Counted from the stretch's first letter, positions 55,799-64,000 are shown. The stretch: 64,000 nucleotides of DNA from Demequina rhizosphaerae (GCF_000971255.1 NZ_BBMC01000002.1:434001-498000), one strand, 5' to 3'. Notes: generated from the letters alone by a model not told the origin. Translations and numbers: made by a program.

Positions 55799-56596
55799 TC
55801 AGCCCAGGCGGACCCGCTCCCGCACGTCGTCGCGCGGCAGATCGTCCACGACGGCGCCGACCTCCATCGAGACGAGCTCGACAGGATCGCCGATGGTGGT
55901 GAGGAACGCGGTGTCGGCCGCATCGCGACCGGTGGCGATCCGCGCCATCGTCTGTCGCGGCGCGAGGGCGGTCGCATCGACCACCCACCACTCGCCGTCG
56001 ACGAGCGCCTCCGCGACGGCGTGGAAGTCCATGGGCGCGAGTCCCGGCGCGTACACGGACACCACGCGCGCGGGCACGTCCAGCGTGCGCAGCAGCGCGA
56101 CGACCACGTGCGCGAAGTCGCGGCACACGCCCTGACGGGCGAGCACGGTCGCCACGGCGCCATCGGTCGGGCGCGACGATCCGGACACGTAGGCGAGCTG
56201 CGTCCCCACCCAGCTCGAGACGAACTCGAGCAGGTCATGGCCCGTGCGGTCCCCCGCCTCGGCGACGGCCATCGGGTGCAGGGTGTCGGACTCGCAGTAG
56301 CGGCTGGGCCGCAGGTAGCGGAGGTGATCGAGGTCCGTCACGGGCACCGGGTGATGGCGTCCCTCGAGTGTCGCGCGGTAGGAGACGTCGATGCGCCCTC
56401 CTTCGACCTCGATCTCGTGGAGGCGCGAGCCGTGGTCGTCCACGAGCTCGCGCACGGCGACGGGCTCGCCGTCGACCTCGACGGTCAGGGTCTCCCCCTC
56501 GGGCCGCGCGCCGGAGGCGGCGACCGAGAGCACCACACGGGCCGGGCCGGAGGCCTCGAGCACGAGAGAGGACTGGAGCGTGCGCAGCATGGTCAC
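55799..56596 (-). CDS. Transglutaminase-like (cysteine protease fold) protein
   Basis: A 265-residue protein with an N-terminal beta domain (~1-115) and a transglutaminase-core domain. The triad is visible: Cys158 in ARQGVCRDFAHVVVALLRTLDVPARVV, His in MDFHAVAEALVDGEWWVVD and the Asp of VVDATALAP. Bacterial members are usually proteases or peptide ligases of uncertain substrate. No signal peptide. A GTG at 56596 (near GAGAG) or the ATG at 56590 could start it. No linked genes. Confidence 0.87.
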   Translation of the reverse strand: MTMLRTLQSSLVLEASGPARVVLSVAASGARPEGETLTVEVDGEPVAVRELVDDHGSRLHEIEVEGGRIDVSYRATLEGRHHPVPVTDLDHLRYLRPSRYCESDTLHPMAVAEAGDRTGHDLLEFVSSWVGTQLAYVSGSSRPTDGAVATVLARQGVCRDFAHVVVALLRTLDVPARVVSVYAPGLAPMDFHAVAEALVDGEWWVVDATALAPRQTMARIATGRDAADTAFLTTIGDPVELVSMEVGAVVDDLPRDDVRERVRLG

Positions 56597-56737
56597 ATGC
56601 TCTCATCGAAGCGAGCACCGCCGGCTCCGACGGGAGCCCTCTCGACCAGGCGCGCCGCGCGCTGCTCACGGACCGACCCCGTGGAGGCGAGGCGTTCCCT
56701 CTGGTAGGGATGCCCGCAGCGCCGTAGCGTCGGCCGT

Positions 56738-58033
56738 ATGGACGCCACGTCGATCACCGCGCTGGCGCTGCTCATCGCCGCCTGGGCGTTCGTGTCGGGC
56801 GCGCTCTCCCGCCACAACCTCACCGGTCCCATGCTCTTCACGCTCGTCGGGTTCCTGCTCGGCAACCCGTGGTGGGGTCCGCTCGCCATCGACGTGGAGA
56901 CGCGGTCGGCCCACGCGGTGGCGGAGCTCGCCCTCGCGATGCTGCTGTTCGCCGACGCCTCGCGCATCGACCTGCGCGCGCTGCGGCGCCAGGCGGCCGT
57001 GCCGCTGCGGCTGCTCGGCATCGGGCTGCCGCTGGCCATCGCGCTCGGCACCGTCGCGGCCTTCCTCCTCGGCCCGGACATGCCGTGGGCGCTGGCGCTG
57101 TTCATCGGTGCGGCCCTCGCGCCCACCGATGCCGCGCTCAGCGCGCCCGTGATCGAGGACCGGCGCATCCCGCTGCTCCTGCGCCGGTCGCTCAACGTCG
57201 AGAGCGGGCTCAACGACGGGATCGCGACGCCCGTGGTCACGGTGGGCGTGGTCCTGACCGCGAGCGCGGTGGGCCTCACCTCGGCGACCGAGTCCGTCGC
57301 GTTCGCGACCGTGGTCCGCGAGCTCGCGGTGGGCGCGGGCGCGGGCGTGGCCGTCGGGGCGCTGGGCGGCTGGGCCGCCACCGTCGCGACGCGGCGCGGC
57401 TGGACCACGCCGGGCGCGCGCCGGATCGCCGTGCTGTCGCTCGCGGTCGGCGCGTTCGGCCTGGCGCAGGCCGCGGGCGCCAACGCCTTCATCGCCGCCT
57501 TCACCGCCGGCCTCGCCTTCAGCGCGGTCGCCTCCAAGGACCTCGTGGACACCGAGGCGGACGTGGTGCTGCCGGAGCTCGGCGGCGAGCTCCTCGCGCT
57601 GGGGGTGTGGTTCCTGTTCGGCGCCGGCCTGATCCCCGTCATCCTCGCCTACGCGAACGGCTGGACCGTGCTCTACGCGGTGCTCGCGCTCACCGTCCTG
57701 CGGATGCTGCCCGTGGCCCTCGCGCTCGTCGGCGCGGGGCTGCCGCGCCGACACGTGCTCTTCCTGGGCTGGTTCGGCCCGCGCGGCCTCGCCTCGGTCG
57801 TGTTCGCGCTGATCGCCGTCGAGGAGCTCGCGGAGTCCCAGCACCCCCTGGTCGCGCAGGCCATCGCGGTGGTCGCGCTCACGGTGCTGCTCAGCGTCCT
57901 CCTCCACGGCGCGACCGCGGGGCCCGCGGCGGCGCGGTCCTCCGCCGCGCCGGAGCCCGGCGACGCGGATGCGCCGCAGGCGAGGCGCGGGCACCTGCCC
58001 GCGGCCGATCGCGGCGCCTCGACGCACCCGTAG
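56738..58033 (+). CDS. CPA1-type cation/proton antiporter
   Basis: A 431-residue membrane protein with about twelve helices. GAALAPTDAALSAPVIEDRRIPLLLRRSLNVESGLNDGIATPVV carries the antiporter core (TDA and ESGLNDG, the ion-binding Asp pair of NhaP-like enzymes), and FGPRGLASVVFALIAVEE is the late conserved helix. It exchanges Na+ or K+ for H+. The last 45 residues are an Ala/Pro/Arg cytoplasmic tail. No TrkA-C domain is attached. It ends with a strong terminator and tRNA-Ala. Confidence 0.92.
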   Translation: MDATSITALALLIAAWAFVSGALSRHNLTGPMLFTLVGFLLGNPWWGPLAIDVETRSAHAVAELALAMLLFADASRIDLRALRRQAAVPLRLLGIGLPLAIALGTVAAFLLGPDMPWALALFIGAALAPTDAALSAPVIEDRRIPLLLRRSLNVESGLNDGIATPVVTVGVVLTASAVGLTSATESVAFATVVRELAVGAGAGVAVGALGGWAATVATRRGWTTPGARRIAVLSLAVGAFGLAQAAGANAFIAAFTAGLAFSAVASKDLVDTEADVVLPELGGELLALGVWFLFGAGLIPVILAYANGWTVLYAVLALTVLRMLPVALALVGAGLPRRHVLFLGWFGPRGLASVVFALIAVEELAESQHPLVAQAIAVVALTVLLSVLLHGATAGPAAARSSAAPEPGDADAPQARRGHLPAADRGASTHP

Positions 58034-58081
58034 GCCGGCTCCTGCCGCCGCACGGCGGCGAGGGCGCCCCAGACATGAAGA

Positions 58082-58109
58082 AAGGGGCCCGCCTGCCGGC
58101 GGGCCCCTT
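58082..58109. terminator. Hairpin terminator between the antiporter gene and tRNA-Ala
   Basis: AAGGGGCCCGCC (58082-58093) and GGCGGGCCCCTT (58098-58109) with loop TGCC, followed by TCTC on the plus strand. It also lies just past the 3' end of the minus-strand tRNA gene, so it can serve both. Confidence 0.85.
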
Positions 58110-58114
58110 CTCAC

Positions 58115-58190
58115 TGGTGGAGCTGAGGGGAATCGAACCCCTGACCTTCTCATTGCGAACGAGACGCGCTACCAACTGCGCCACAGCCCC
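58115..58190 (-). tRNA. tRNA-Ala (anticodon CGC)
   Basis: Read on the minus strand the 76 bases include the encoded 3' CCA. The acceptor GGGGCTG pairs with CAGCTCC (one G-U-type pair), the anticodon stem is TCTCG/TGAGA with loop TTCGCAA giving CGC, decoding GCG, and the T arm is AGGGG-TTCGATT-CCCCT. GCG is one of the most used Ala codons in this window. Confidence 0.95.
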
Positions 58191-58430
58191 AAGTGCTCGA
58201 ATAGATTAGCACCTCTCGGGGGCCGGCAAGTACACCCGCGGGCCGCCCGGCGGCCGCCGACGCCCCGCCCGACCGTCGCATCGTCCCGGCAAAGTCCGGG
58301 CAAAAGTTAAAGAGTTCGTCACAATCGCGCAATAACGGTGACATCCCCGCCGCCTACCGTCACTCCAAGGCCTCACGACGACGTGCGGCCCCCGCTCGTC
58401 AGGAGCAGGCTTCGGGAAGGAGGTGCCGCC
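58191..58430. other. Upstream region of the GH92 operon
   Basis: No gene seen. One CGCATCGTCC word lies at 58278-58287. The stretch 58288-58345 is distinctly AT-richer than its surroundings (AAAGTTAAAGAGTTCGTCAC, then CAATAACGG), which probably marks the promoter of the downstream operon, although exact -35/-10 boxes are uncertain. A GGAAGGAGG ribosome site ends the region. Confidence 0.5.
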
Positions 58431-60641
58431 GTGTACGACGACGTCGATCCGTTCATCGGGACCGAGGCCACCTCGCTCCCTGCCCCGACGGGCATCGCCG
58501 CGACCTGGTGGTGGCCGAAGCCGCAGGTGGGCAACACCCACCCCGGCGCCTGCTACCCGCTCGGCATGGTGTCCGCGTGCGCCTACTCGGGCGCCTACCC
58601 GACCGGCTACGGCCTCTACGACCTCTCCACCGAGGGCGTGCCCACGCGACTGCACGACAAGAACGTCGCGTCGGGCTTCACGCACTTCCAGCAGTCCGGC
58701 ACCGGCGCGATCCGCAAGTACTACAACTACTTCCGCGTCACCCCCATGCTCGAGAAGCTCGACGAGCTCGACCGCGCGTGGGAGATCGTCGACGAGGAGG
58801 CCCACCCGGGCTACTACCACGCGGTCATGGAGAACGGCATCGAGGCGGAGCTCGCCGCCGGCCCCAAGTCCGTGGTGCACCGCTACACGTTCCCCGAGCA
58901 CCCGTCTGCCCGGCTGGTGGTCGACTTCTCGCTCGGCGGCCTCGAGATCCCCTACGGCGCGACGCTGCCGCTGCGCGCGCGGCTCGAGTCGGTCGAGCCC
59001 GGCGTGGTGCAGGGCGAGATCGTCGTCGAGGGCGTGCCGCTCGCCGTGTACATCGAGTGCGACGCCGAGGACTGGCGCCAGATGCTCTGGTACGACAACC
59101 GCCTCATGCAGGCCGGCACCCGCCTCGACCTCGACTCGATCCGCCCGTCCACGCTGCGTCCGTTCGGCCTCATGTGGATCGGCGCGGCCACCCCGGACCG
59201 CACCGTCGAGCTGCGCATCGGCTTCTCGCTGCGGGGGGTCGACCAGGCCCGCCGCAACCTGCGGGACGACCTCGGCGAGCTCGGCACGTTCTCCAGCCGC
59301 CTGGCCGGCACGCGCGAGACCTGGCGCGGCCTGCTCGACGCCGTCAGCGTCGAGACGGAGGACGACGCGCGGCGCGAGGTCTTCGCGACGGCCGTCTACC
59401 ACTCGCTCATCAAGCCGTGCTTCGCGGCCGACGAGAGCCCGTTCTGGAACGCCAAGGGTCCGTTCGTCTTCGACGTGTCGACGATGTGGGACATCTACCG
59501 CACGCAGCTGCCGCTGCTCACCGCGCTCATGCCGGAGCGGGTGGTGGAGTTCGCGAACGCGATGCTCACGATCGCCGAGCAGGAGGGCAACCTCCCCATC
59601 GGCTACCGCATGGCGCGCGGCTCGGACCGCTTCAGCCGCCAGGGCAGCGCGCTCGTGCACACCCTGCTCGCGGACCTCGCCCACCTGGGCGTCCACGGCA
59701 TCGACTGGGACTGGGCGCTCGTGCACATGCAGACGGACCTGCGCCGCGCGTACGGCGAGGAGTTCCTGCTCCAGGGCTTCGCCCAGCCGATGAGCCACAC
59801 GCTCGATCTCGCGTACGGCTACTGGTGCGCGGGGGTCATCGCGGAGCTGCTGGGCGACCGCGCGCAGCTGGGCGAGGACGTCGAGATGGCGGGCCGCTGG
59901 CGCAACGCCTTCGACCCCCGCACGGGCCTGCTCAAGGAGTCCACGTACTACGAGGGCACCCGCTACAACTACTCGTTCCGCCTGCTGCACGACATGGCCG
60001 CGCGCATCGAGCTCGCGGGCGGCGACGACGCGTTCGTCGAGATGCTCGACCGCTTCTTCGGCTACGGAGCGGAGCCCGTGACGCAGCCCGGCGAGCGCCC
60101 TTCGGCGGAGGAGATGGTGGCCGGCTACGGGCTCGGCCGCTTCGAGGGGCTCAACAACGAGCCCGACATGGAGGCCCCCTGGGCCTACCACTACGCCGGC
60201 CGGCCGGACCGGACCGCCGAGGTGGTCCACGGCATCGTCCACCAGATGTTCGGGCCGGGCCGCGGAGGACTCCCTGGAAACGACGACTCCGGCGGGTTAT
60301 CGTCGTGGTACGTCTGGGCCTCCCTGGGCCTCTTCCCCGTCGCGGGGCAGAGCCTCTTCCTGCTCCACCCGCCCGCCTTCGCCTCAGCGAGGATGCGCAT
60401 GGCGCGCGGCGAACTCCACATCGTGACCGAGGGCTTCGCCGAGCCCCGGCCGGGCGGACCGGTCCAGTACGTCCGGTCCGTCACCCTCGACGGGTCCTCC
60501 GTCGAGTCGTCTTGGATCGCAGGCTCCGAGCTCCACCTGGGCGGAGAGCTGCGATTCGTGCTCGGGGACACCCCGAGCGACTGGGGACGCAAGCAGCGTC
60601 CGCCGTCCACCCCCCGCCCCACCGTGGGGCTGCTCCCGTGA
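58431..60641 (+). CDS. Glycoside hydrolase family 92 (alpha-mannosidase-type)
   Basis: A 736-residue GH92 enzyme. The opening DPFIGTEATSLPAPTG, GNTHPGACYPLGMVSACAYSGAYPTGY and FTHFQQSGTGAIRKYYNYFRV, the mid-domain KPCFAADESPFWNAKGPFVFDVSTMWDIYRTQLPLLT and the final GNDDSGGLSSWYVWASLGLFPVAG (catalytic Asp pair) are family hallmarks. GH92 members are Ca2+-dependent exo-acting mannosidases. There is no signal peptide: the GTG at 58431, with GGAAGGAGG upstream, starts directly at the catalytic fold, so the enzyme is probably cytoplasmic, unusual for the family. The glycosyltransferase gene follows after ten bases. Confidence 0.92.
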   Translation: MYDDVDPFIGTEATSLPAPTGIAATWWWPKPQVGNTHPGACYPLGMVSACAYSGAYPTGYGLYDLSTEGVPTRLHDKNVASGFTHFQQSGTGAIRKYYNYFRVTPMLEKLDELDRAWEIVDEEAHPGYYHAVMENGIEAELAAGPKSVVHRYTFPEHPSARLVVDFSLGGLEIPYGATLPLRARLESVEPGVVQGEIVVEGVPLAVYIECDAEDWRQMLWYDNRLMQAGTRLDLDSIRPSTLRPFGLMWIGAATPDRTVELRIGFSLRGVDQARRNLRDDLGELGTFSSRLAGTRETWRGLLDAVSVETEDDARREVFATAVYHSLIKPCFAADESPFWNAKGPFVFDVSTMWDIYRTQLPLLTALMPERVVEFANAMLTIAEQEGNLPIGYRMARGSDRFSRQGSALVHTLLADLAHLGVHGIDWDWALVHMQTDLRRAYGEEFLLQGFAQPMSHTLDLAYGYWCAGVIAELLGDRAQLGEDVEMAGRWRNAFDPRTGLLKESTYYEGTRYNYSFRLLHDMAARIELAGGDDAFVEMLDRFFGYGAEPVTQPGERPSAEEMVAGYGLGRFEGLNNEPDMEAPWAYHYAGRPDRTAEVVHGIVHQMFGPGRGGLPGNDDSGGLSSWYVWASLGLFPVAGQSLFLLHPPAFASARMRMARGELHIVTEGFAEPRPGGPVQYVRSVTLDGSSVESSWIAGSELHLGGELRFVLGDTPSDWGRKQRPPSTPRPTVGLLP

Positions 60642-60651
60642 AGGAGGTGTC

Positions 60652-61977
60652 ATGAACACCGAGGTCAACCGCAGGCTCGTCATCATCGTCCGGGCCGACC
60701 CCGTCATCTGCGGCCACTCGGGCGAGGCCCGCAACCTCGCCGAGGTCGCGCTCACCCGAGGCTTCGACGATGTACGCATCGTCACCTGGCCGCTCGATCG
60801 CCTCGAGGAGACCGGGCTGCCGCTCAAGCCCCTCGACACCGTCCTTCCGTACTCCCCCGGCATCACCGTCGAGCGCCCGGGGCCGGTGGGCGGCTACAAG
60901 ATCCCCGACGGCCGCTACCTGGCCGGGATGGTGGGGCGCCTCGTCGAGCTGTTCACGGACGGCGTGCCCACCGTCGCGATGTCGCTGTACCTCCACCCGC
61001 ACACCACCGCGGTGGCGGACGCGCTGCGGATCGCGCGGTCGACCGGGCTGCCCGTCAACGTCACCACGATCGCCGAGGCGGTCGGCTCGGACATCACCGA
61101 CGTGGTCCGCTCGGCGGTCGACACCGGCGAGTTCGGGGCGGCCGCGGCGGTGCTGTCGACGTACCTCAGCCAGGACGTGTGCGTCGCGGTCTCGCAGTAC
61201 ACCAAGGACGTCATCGTGGCCTCGGCGGCCGAGCTGGACGCGATGTACGGCACGGCCTTCGCCGCGCAGTGCGAGGAGCGGGTGCGGATCTCGTACCCGG
61301 CGATCGACACCTCCGCGTACCTCGCGCTGGACGATGCGGAGACGGACCGGGTGCTCGCGTCCCGCGGGCTGCGGCGCGGCGAGTACGTGCTCTACCTCTC
61401 GCGGCTGCAGAAGGCCAAGGGCGTCGACGACCTCATCCGCGGCTTCGCGGCCTCCGAGGCGTGCCAGAGCCAGACGCTGGTGATCGCGGGCCGCGGCCCC
61501 GACCTGCCGTACTTCCAGCGGGTGGCGTCGCGCACCAAGGCCAAGGACCGCATCGTCTTCCTCCAGGACGTGGGCGACGACGAGAAGCCGCACCTCATGG
61601 CCGCGTGCACCGCGTACGCGCTGCCGTCCAAGCCGGCGCCGGAGTTCACGGAGACCTTCGGCATCGCGCTCGTGGAGAAGATGCTCGCCGGCGGCGGACC
61701 CGTCATCACGTGCGACACGGGCGGCATCCTCGAGGCGGTCGGCGACACCGCGGTCGTGGTGCCGTCGGGCGACCCGTCGGCGCTCACCGTGGCGCTCAAC
61801 GTCTGTGCCGCGGGCATGGACGAGGCGGACGCCGAGTGGTGGGAGGGCCGCGCGCGCGAGCACGCGATGCAGTTCGACCGCGTCAATGTGTTCGACCGGC
61901 TGTTCGCGATGGTGCCCGGGGCCGAGACCCCGGCGCCGCCCGCGCTCATCGCGAACGGGCGCCGCGTGCGCGTCTGA
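60652..61977 (+). CDS. Glycosyltransferase family 4-like
   Basis: A 441-residue GT-B enzyme. Near the start an acceptor-domain loop RADPVICGHSGEARNLAEVAL is typical; the donor domain includes YVLYLSRLQKAKGVDDLIRGFAASEACQSQTLVIAGRGPDLPYFQ and the E-x7-E segment FTETFGIALVEKMLAGGGPVITCDTGGILEAVGDTAVVV. Sucrose-phosphate-synthase-like or mannosyltransferase roles are possible. It shares an operon with GH92; GAAGGAGG lies six bases before the ATG. I infer a paired synthesis/turnover function on a mannose-containing glycan. A GGACGATGCG copy (61329-61338) encodes LDDAET. Confidence 0.87.
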   Translation: MNTEVNRRLVIIVRADPVICGHSGEARNLAEVALTRGFDDVRIVTWPLDRLEETGLPLKPLDTVLPYSPGITVERPGPVGGYKIPDGRYLAGMVGRLVELFTDGVPTVAMSLYLHPHTTAVADALRIARSTGLPVNVTTIAEAVGSDITDVVRSAVDTGEFGAAAAVLSTYLSQDVCVAVSQYTKDVIVASAAELDAMYGTAFAAQCEERVRISYPAIDTSAYLALDDAETDRVLASRGLRRGEYVLYLSRLQKAKGVDDLIRGFAASEACQSQTLVIAGRGPDLPYFQRVASRTKAKDRIVFLQDVGDDEKPHLMAACTAYALPSKPAPEFTETFGIALVEKMLAGGGPVITCDTGGILEAVGDTAVVVPSGDPSALTVALNVCAAGMDEADAEWWEGRAREHAMQFDRVNVFDRLFAMVPGAETPAPPALIANGRRVRV

Positions 61978-61982
61978 GCAGG

Positions 61983-62018
61983 GCGAGGGCCGGGACCCGC
62001 GAGGGTCCCGGCCCTCGC
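61983..62018. terminator. Hairpin terminator after the GH92/glycosyltransferase operon
   Basis: GCGAGGGCCGGGACCC (61983-61998) and GGGTCCCGGCCCTCGC (62003-62018) form a perfect 16-bp stem with loop GCGA, five bases past the stop codon. Confidence 0.9.
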
Positions 62019-62067
62019 GCTGCGGCGACCGGCGGGCCGCGCGGGGGCTCAGGCCGAGACGCGCTCG

Positions 62068-62114
62068 GAGGTGCTCAGTGCTCGATCTTGCCTGTGCTGG
62101 GCACCGAGCACCTC
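62068..62114. other. Inverted repeat in the 62.0-62.2 kb gap
   Basis: GAGGTGCTC (62068-62076) and GAGCACCTC (62106-62114) face each other across 29 bases that include a further GTGCTC. The surrounding gap also holds three copies of GGGCTCAGG (62045, 62132, 62164), the last spanning the stop of the next minus-strand gene. Possibly a second terminator or a decayed gene end. Confidence 0.3.
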
Positions 62115-62167
62115 GAAGGGTGCGGCGGACGGGGCTCAGGTCAGGGTGAGACGGCCCGGGCCCGGGC

Positions 62168-63142
62168 TCAGGCGGAGGCGCTGCGGCGGCGGGCGAGGAT
62201 CGCGTCGAGCGACCCGGTCGCGGGAGCGGCCGGCGCCCCCTCGCCCTCCTCGGCGCGGTACGAGGCCGCGGCGATGTCGCCCGTGTCGAGCGGGCGCGCC
62301 TGCGCGGGCCGCACCTCGGCCTTGAGCGTGTAGCTCGGGGCCGGCATCTCGCGCGGGCTCCACGCCGCGGACTCCTCGACGGCCGGCGCGGCCGGCTCCA
62401 CCGAGGGCTTGACCGGCGCGAACCGCATCGGCGCGGGGGCCGACAGCGGCGCGAGGTCCGCGGACGTGACGATCTGGATGGCCTGCGTCTCGACGTCGGA
62501 CGGCTGCGACTCGCGGCCGGCCGCGCGATCCGCGGTGACCTTGCGCAGCGCCTGGGTCGCGGTCGCGGCGGCGCCGACCTCGCGCGCGACGAGCGCCAGG
62601 CGCGCGTCGACGCGGCGCTGCGCGGCGGCGGCGCGGGCGCCCTGGACCAGCACGCCCGCGAGCATCGCGGTCGCGACCGCGCCGACCACGGCGTGCACCA
62701 GGCCGAACGCGACGAGGATCCAGGCCGCGGCGGCGAGCGCGGTGACGCCGAGGGCGACGCGCGCGCGGCGGCGGGCCCGGGCGCGACGCTCGGCGAGCGC
62801 GGTGGCCCGGTCGCTGCGCATCGCCAGGAGCTGGCGCTGCGCGGCGGTCGCGGCCTTGTCGATCGGCCCGGCGGGACGCGACATCGCGTCGGCGCCCAGC
62901 GAGGCGATGGAGGCACGGGCGGCGCCGGTGGCGAGCAGCGGCACCTCGCCCGAGTCGGAGGAGGCGTGGGTGACTGGGCGCTCGACGCGCGACGCGGTGG
63001 TCTTCACCACGCGCATCTCCGCGGAGTACCGGTCCTCGGTCCGGACGAGCGCGTAGTCGGCGCGCTCGCGGATCCGCTGGGGGATGACGTAGGCGAGCAC
63101 CATGCCGAGGGCGATGATCGCGAGCAGTCCAGCGGGAGGCAT
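62168..63142 (-). CDS. Membrane protein of unknown function
   Basis: A 324-residue protein with an N-terminal hydrophobic helix (PAGLLAIIALGMVLAYVIPQRIRERADYALVRTEDRYSAEMRVV) and a second hydrophobic hairpin in the middle (ARVALGVTALAAAAWILVAFGLVHAVVGAVATAMLAGVLVQG, ~130-172) flanked by a very Arg-rich stretch. The rest is Ala/Pro/Glu-rich and probably disordered. I do not recognise a family; short-annotation homologues are common next to moeA/rimJ in Micrococcales. The ATG at 63142 has a GGGAGG site. Topology suggests both long tails are cytoplasmic. Confidence 0.75.
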   Translation of the reverse strand: MPPAGLLAIIALGMVLAYVIPQRIRERADYALVRTEDRYSAEMRVVKTTASRVERPVTHASSDSGEVPLLATGAARASIASLGADAMSRPAGPIDKAATAAQRQLLAMRSDRATALAERRARARRRARVALGVTALAAAAWILVAFGLVHAVVGAVATAMLAGVLVQGARAAAAQRRVDARLALVAREVGAAATATQALRKVTADRAAGRESQPSDVETQAIQIVTSADLAPLSAPAPMRFAPVKPSVEPAAPAVEESAAWSPREMPAPSYTLKAEVRPAQARPLDTGDIAAASYRAEEGEGAPAAPATGSLDAILARRRSASA

Positions 63143-63194
63143 GGCACGACGTTACGGCCGCGTCGCCCGCGAGCGTCGCAACGCGCCCGGCGTG

Positions 63195-63773
63195 TCAGCC
63201 GCCGACACCCCAATATCGTCCGGTACGAGGGTCGTCTTGAGTGCGCGCGAAGATCGCGTGATCGCGCCAGCCGCCGTCGATGTAGAGGTACGAGCGGCGC
63301 CGGCCCTCCTCGGTGAAGCCGAGCTTCTCGGCGACCCGCAGGCTGGCCGCGTTCTCGGGCCGGATCGCGATCTCGACGCGGTGGAGCCCGACGCGGAAGG
63401 CGTGCTCGGTGAGCATGGCCGCGGCGCGCGGGACGATGTCGTGACCGGCGAGGCTTCGCGCCACCCAGTATCCGAGCGAGCCCGAGCGCTGCGCGCCCCA
63501 CTGGATCCCCGCGATCACCACGCGCCCCGCGAGCGCGCCGTCGACCTCGATCGCGAGCGGCAGCGCCTCGAGACGACGTCGCTGACGGCGCTCCTCGCGC
63601 ACGAATGCGCGGAACGTCATGTCGGGCGTCTCCCCCTCGGGCGGGACGGTCGCCTCCCACGGCCGCAGCCAGTCGCGGTTGTCGGCGCGCAGGGTCATCC
63701 ACTCGTCCTCGTCCCGCGGCCTGAGCGGGCGCAGCAGCAGCCCGGGCGCGCCGAGGACGAGGTCGCGGGACAT
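63195..63773 (-). CDS. GNAT family N-acetyltransferase (RimJ/RimL type)
   Basis: A 192-residue acetyltransferase. The acetyl-CoA region GSLGYWVARSLAGHDIVPRAAAMLTEHAF, followed by VEIAIRPENAASLRVAEKLGFTEEGRRRSYLYIDGGWRDHAIFAR, is typical of RimJ/RimL enzymes that acetylate ribosomal protein N-termini or small amines. The ATG overlaps the stop of moeA (63771-63775 region), an arrangement widely conserved in Micrococcales. Probably cytoplasmic. Confidence 0.9.
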   Translation of the reverse strand: MSRDLVLGAPGLLLRPLRPRDEDEWMTLRADNRDWLRPWEATVPPEGETPDMTFRAFVREERRQRRRLEALPLAIEVDGALAGRVVIAGIQWGAQRSGSLGYWVARSLAGHDIVPRAAAMLTEHAFRVGLHRVEIAIRPENAASLRVAEKLGFTEEGRRRSYLYIDGGWRDHAIFARTQDDPRTGRYWGVGG

Positions 63774-64000
63774 CAGTCGTCCCACACCGTGCAGCGCAGC
63801 ACGTCGCCCGCACGCACCTCCGAGGCCGCCGCGTCGACCCACGCGATGCCGTCCGCGTCGCCGAGCGCCGCGAGCGTGACGTCCCCGGGCTCGCACGCGG
63901 GGGACGCCGTCACGGTCCCGGACGAGTCGAGCCCCAGCCTCACGGGCACCGCCTGCGTGATGCCCTTCGGGGACGGCCAGCCGCGGTCCAGGCGGGCCCG
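63773..64000 (-). CDS. moeA: Molybdopterin molybdotransferase MoeA-type, C-terminal fragment
   Basis: Only the last 75 residues are inside the window, running in from the right edge on the minus strand: RARLDRGWPSPKGITQAVPVRLGL near the edge, ending EVRAGDVLRCTVWDD. This is the C-terminal beta domain of MoeA-like proteins, which insert molybdate into adenylylated molybdopterin; DVTLAALGDADGIAWVD is the usual late block. The stop overlaps the start of the acetyltransferase gene. The catalytic domain is outside the window, so an MoeA paralogue cannot be excluded. Confidence 0.7.
   Translation of the reverse strand, partial: RARLDRGWPSPKGITQAVPVRLGLDSSGTVTASPACEPGDVTLAALGDADGIAWVDAAASEVRAGDVLRCTVWDD

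Overview
The window is GC-rich, densely coding DNA (clearly above 70% GC by eye, third codon positions almost always G or C). It looks like the chromosome of an actinobacterium of the order Micrococcales, perhaps Cellulomonadaceae or Demequinaceae. The clues are the gene order metG-tatD-(rpfB-like)-rsmA-ispE, glmU-prs and rplY-pth, plus a DUF222/HNH protein, DUF1206, a protein O-mannosyltransferase and a divergent membrane pyrophosphatase. There is no rRNA, CRISPR array, phage, integrase or transposase. Genes are packed tightly, with many ATGA/GTGA overlaps.

Layout. 1-1400: the end of an arylsulfatase facing its maturase (formylglycine-generating enzyme). 1476-7352: an S-adenosylhomocysteine-hydrolase-like protein, an amidohydrolase and a DUF985 protein coupled by overlaps, then a complete polar-amino-acid ABC transporter. 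7363-12101: a DUF222/HNH protein, then a GH65 phosphorylase and a beta-phosphoglucomutase-like HAD enzyme. 12294-14180: a beta-helix protein, pth and rplY. 14358-21583: membrane and envelope genes (DUF1206, PAP2 phosphatase, glycosyltransferase, H+-pyrophosphatase) and an ECF sigma/membrane-protein pair. 21657-24498: prs, glmU and tRNA-Gln. 24571-32965: TetR, mscL, then the housekeeping run ispE, rsmA, a G5 cell-wall lytic protein, tatD, metG, a VanY-like carboxypeptidase and rsmI. 33030-39892: protein O-mannosyltransferase, Lrp, HdeD-like and AI-2E-family membrane proteins, an FKBP lipoprotein, an SDR oxidoreductase and a TauE-like exporter. 39913-55790: a catabolic region with a MocR regulator, a seven-gene minus-strand operon (peptide-type ABC transporter, amidohydrolase, class III aminotransferase), an MFS transporter, an IclR regulator and a divergent CoA-transferase/thiolase operon. 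55799-64000: transglutaminase-like protein, CPA1 antiporter, tRNA-Ala, a GH92 mannosidase with a glycosyltransferase, a membrane protein, a GNAT acetyltransferase and the end of moeA.

How the genes work together. The 40-56 kb region reads as an uptake-and-degradation unit: peptide-like solutes come in through the Dpp/Opp-type transporter, are hydrolysed and transaminated, and carbon may leave through CoA transfer and thiolysis. The transporter operon and the MFS gene carry near-duplicate 110-bp upstream regions, 88 of 110 bases identical and at almost the same distance from the start codon, so they are probably co-regulated.

The most unusual signal is a 10-bp word, GGACGATGCG (often GGGACGATGCGCG). 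I count 29 exact copies on the two strands, where a rough base-composition estimate gives fewer than one. Copies are concentrated in intergenic gaps, protein linkers and gene ends, and one lies in a terminator hairpin. It behaves like a genome-wide DNA-level signal comparable to uptake sequences of other bacteria; its function here is unknown.
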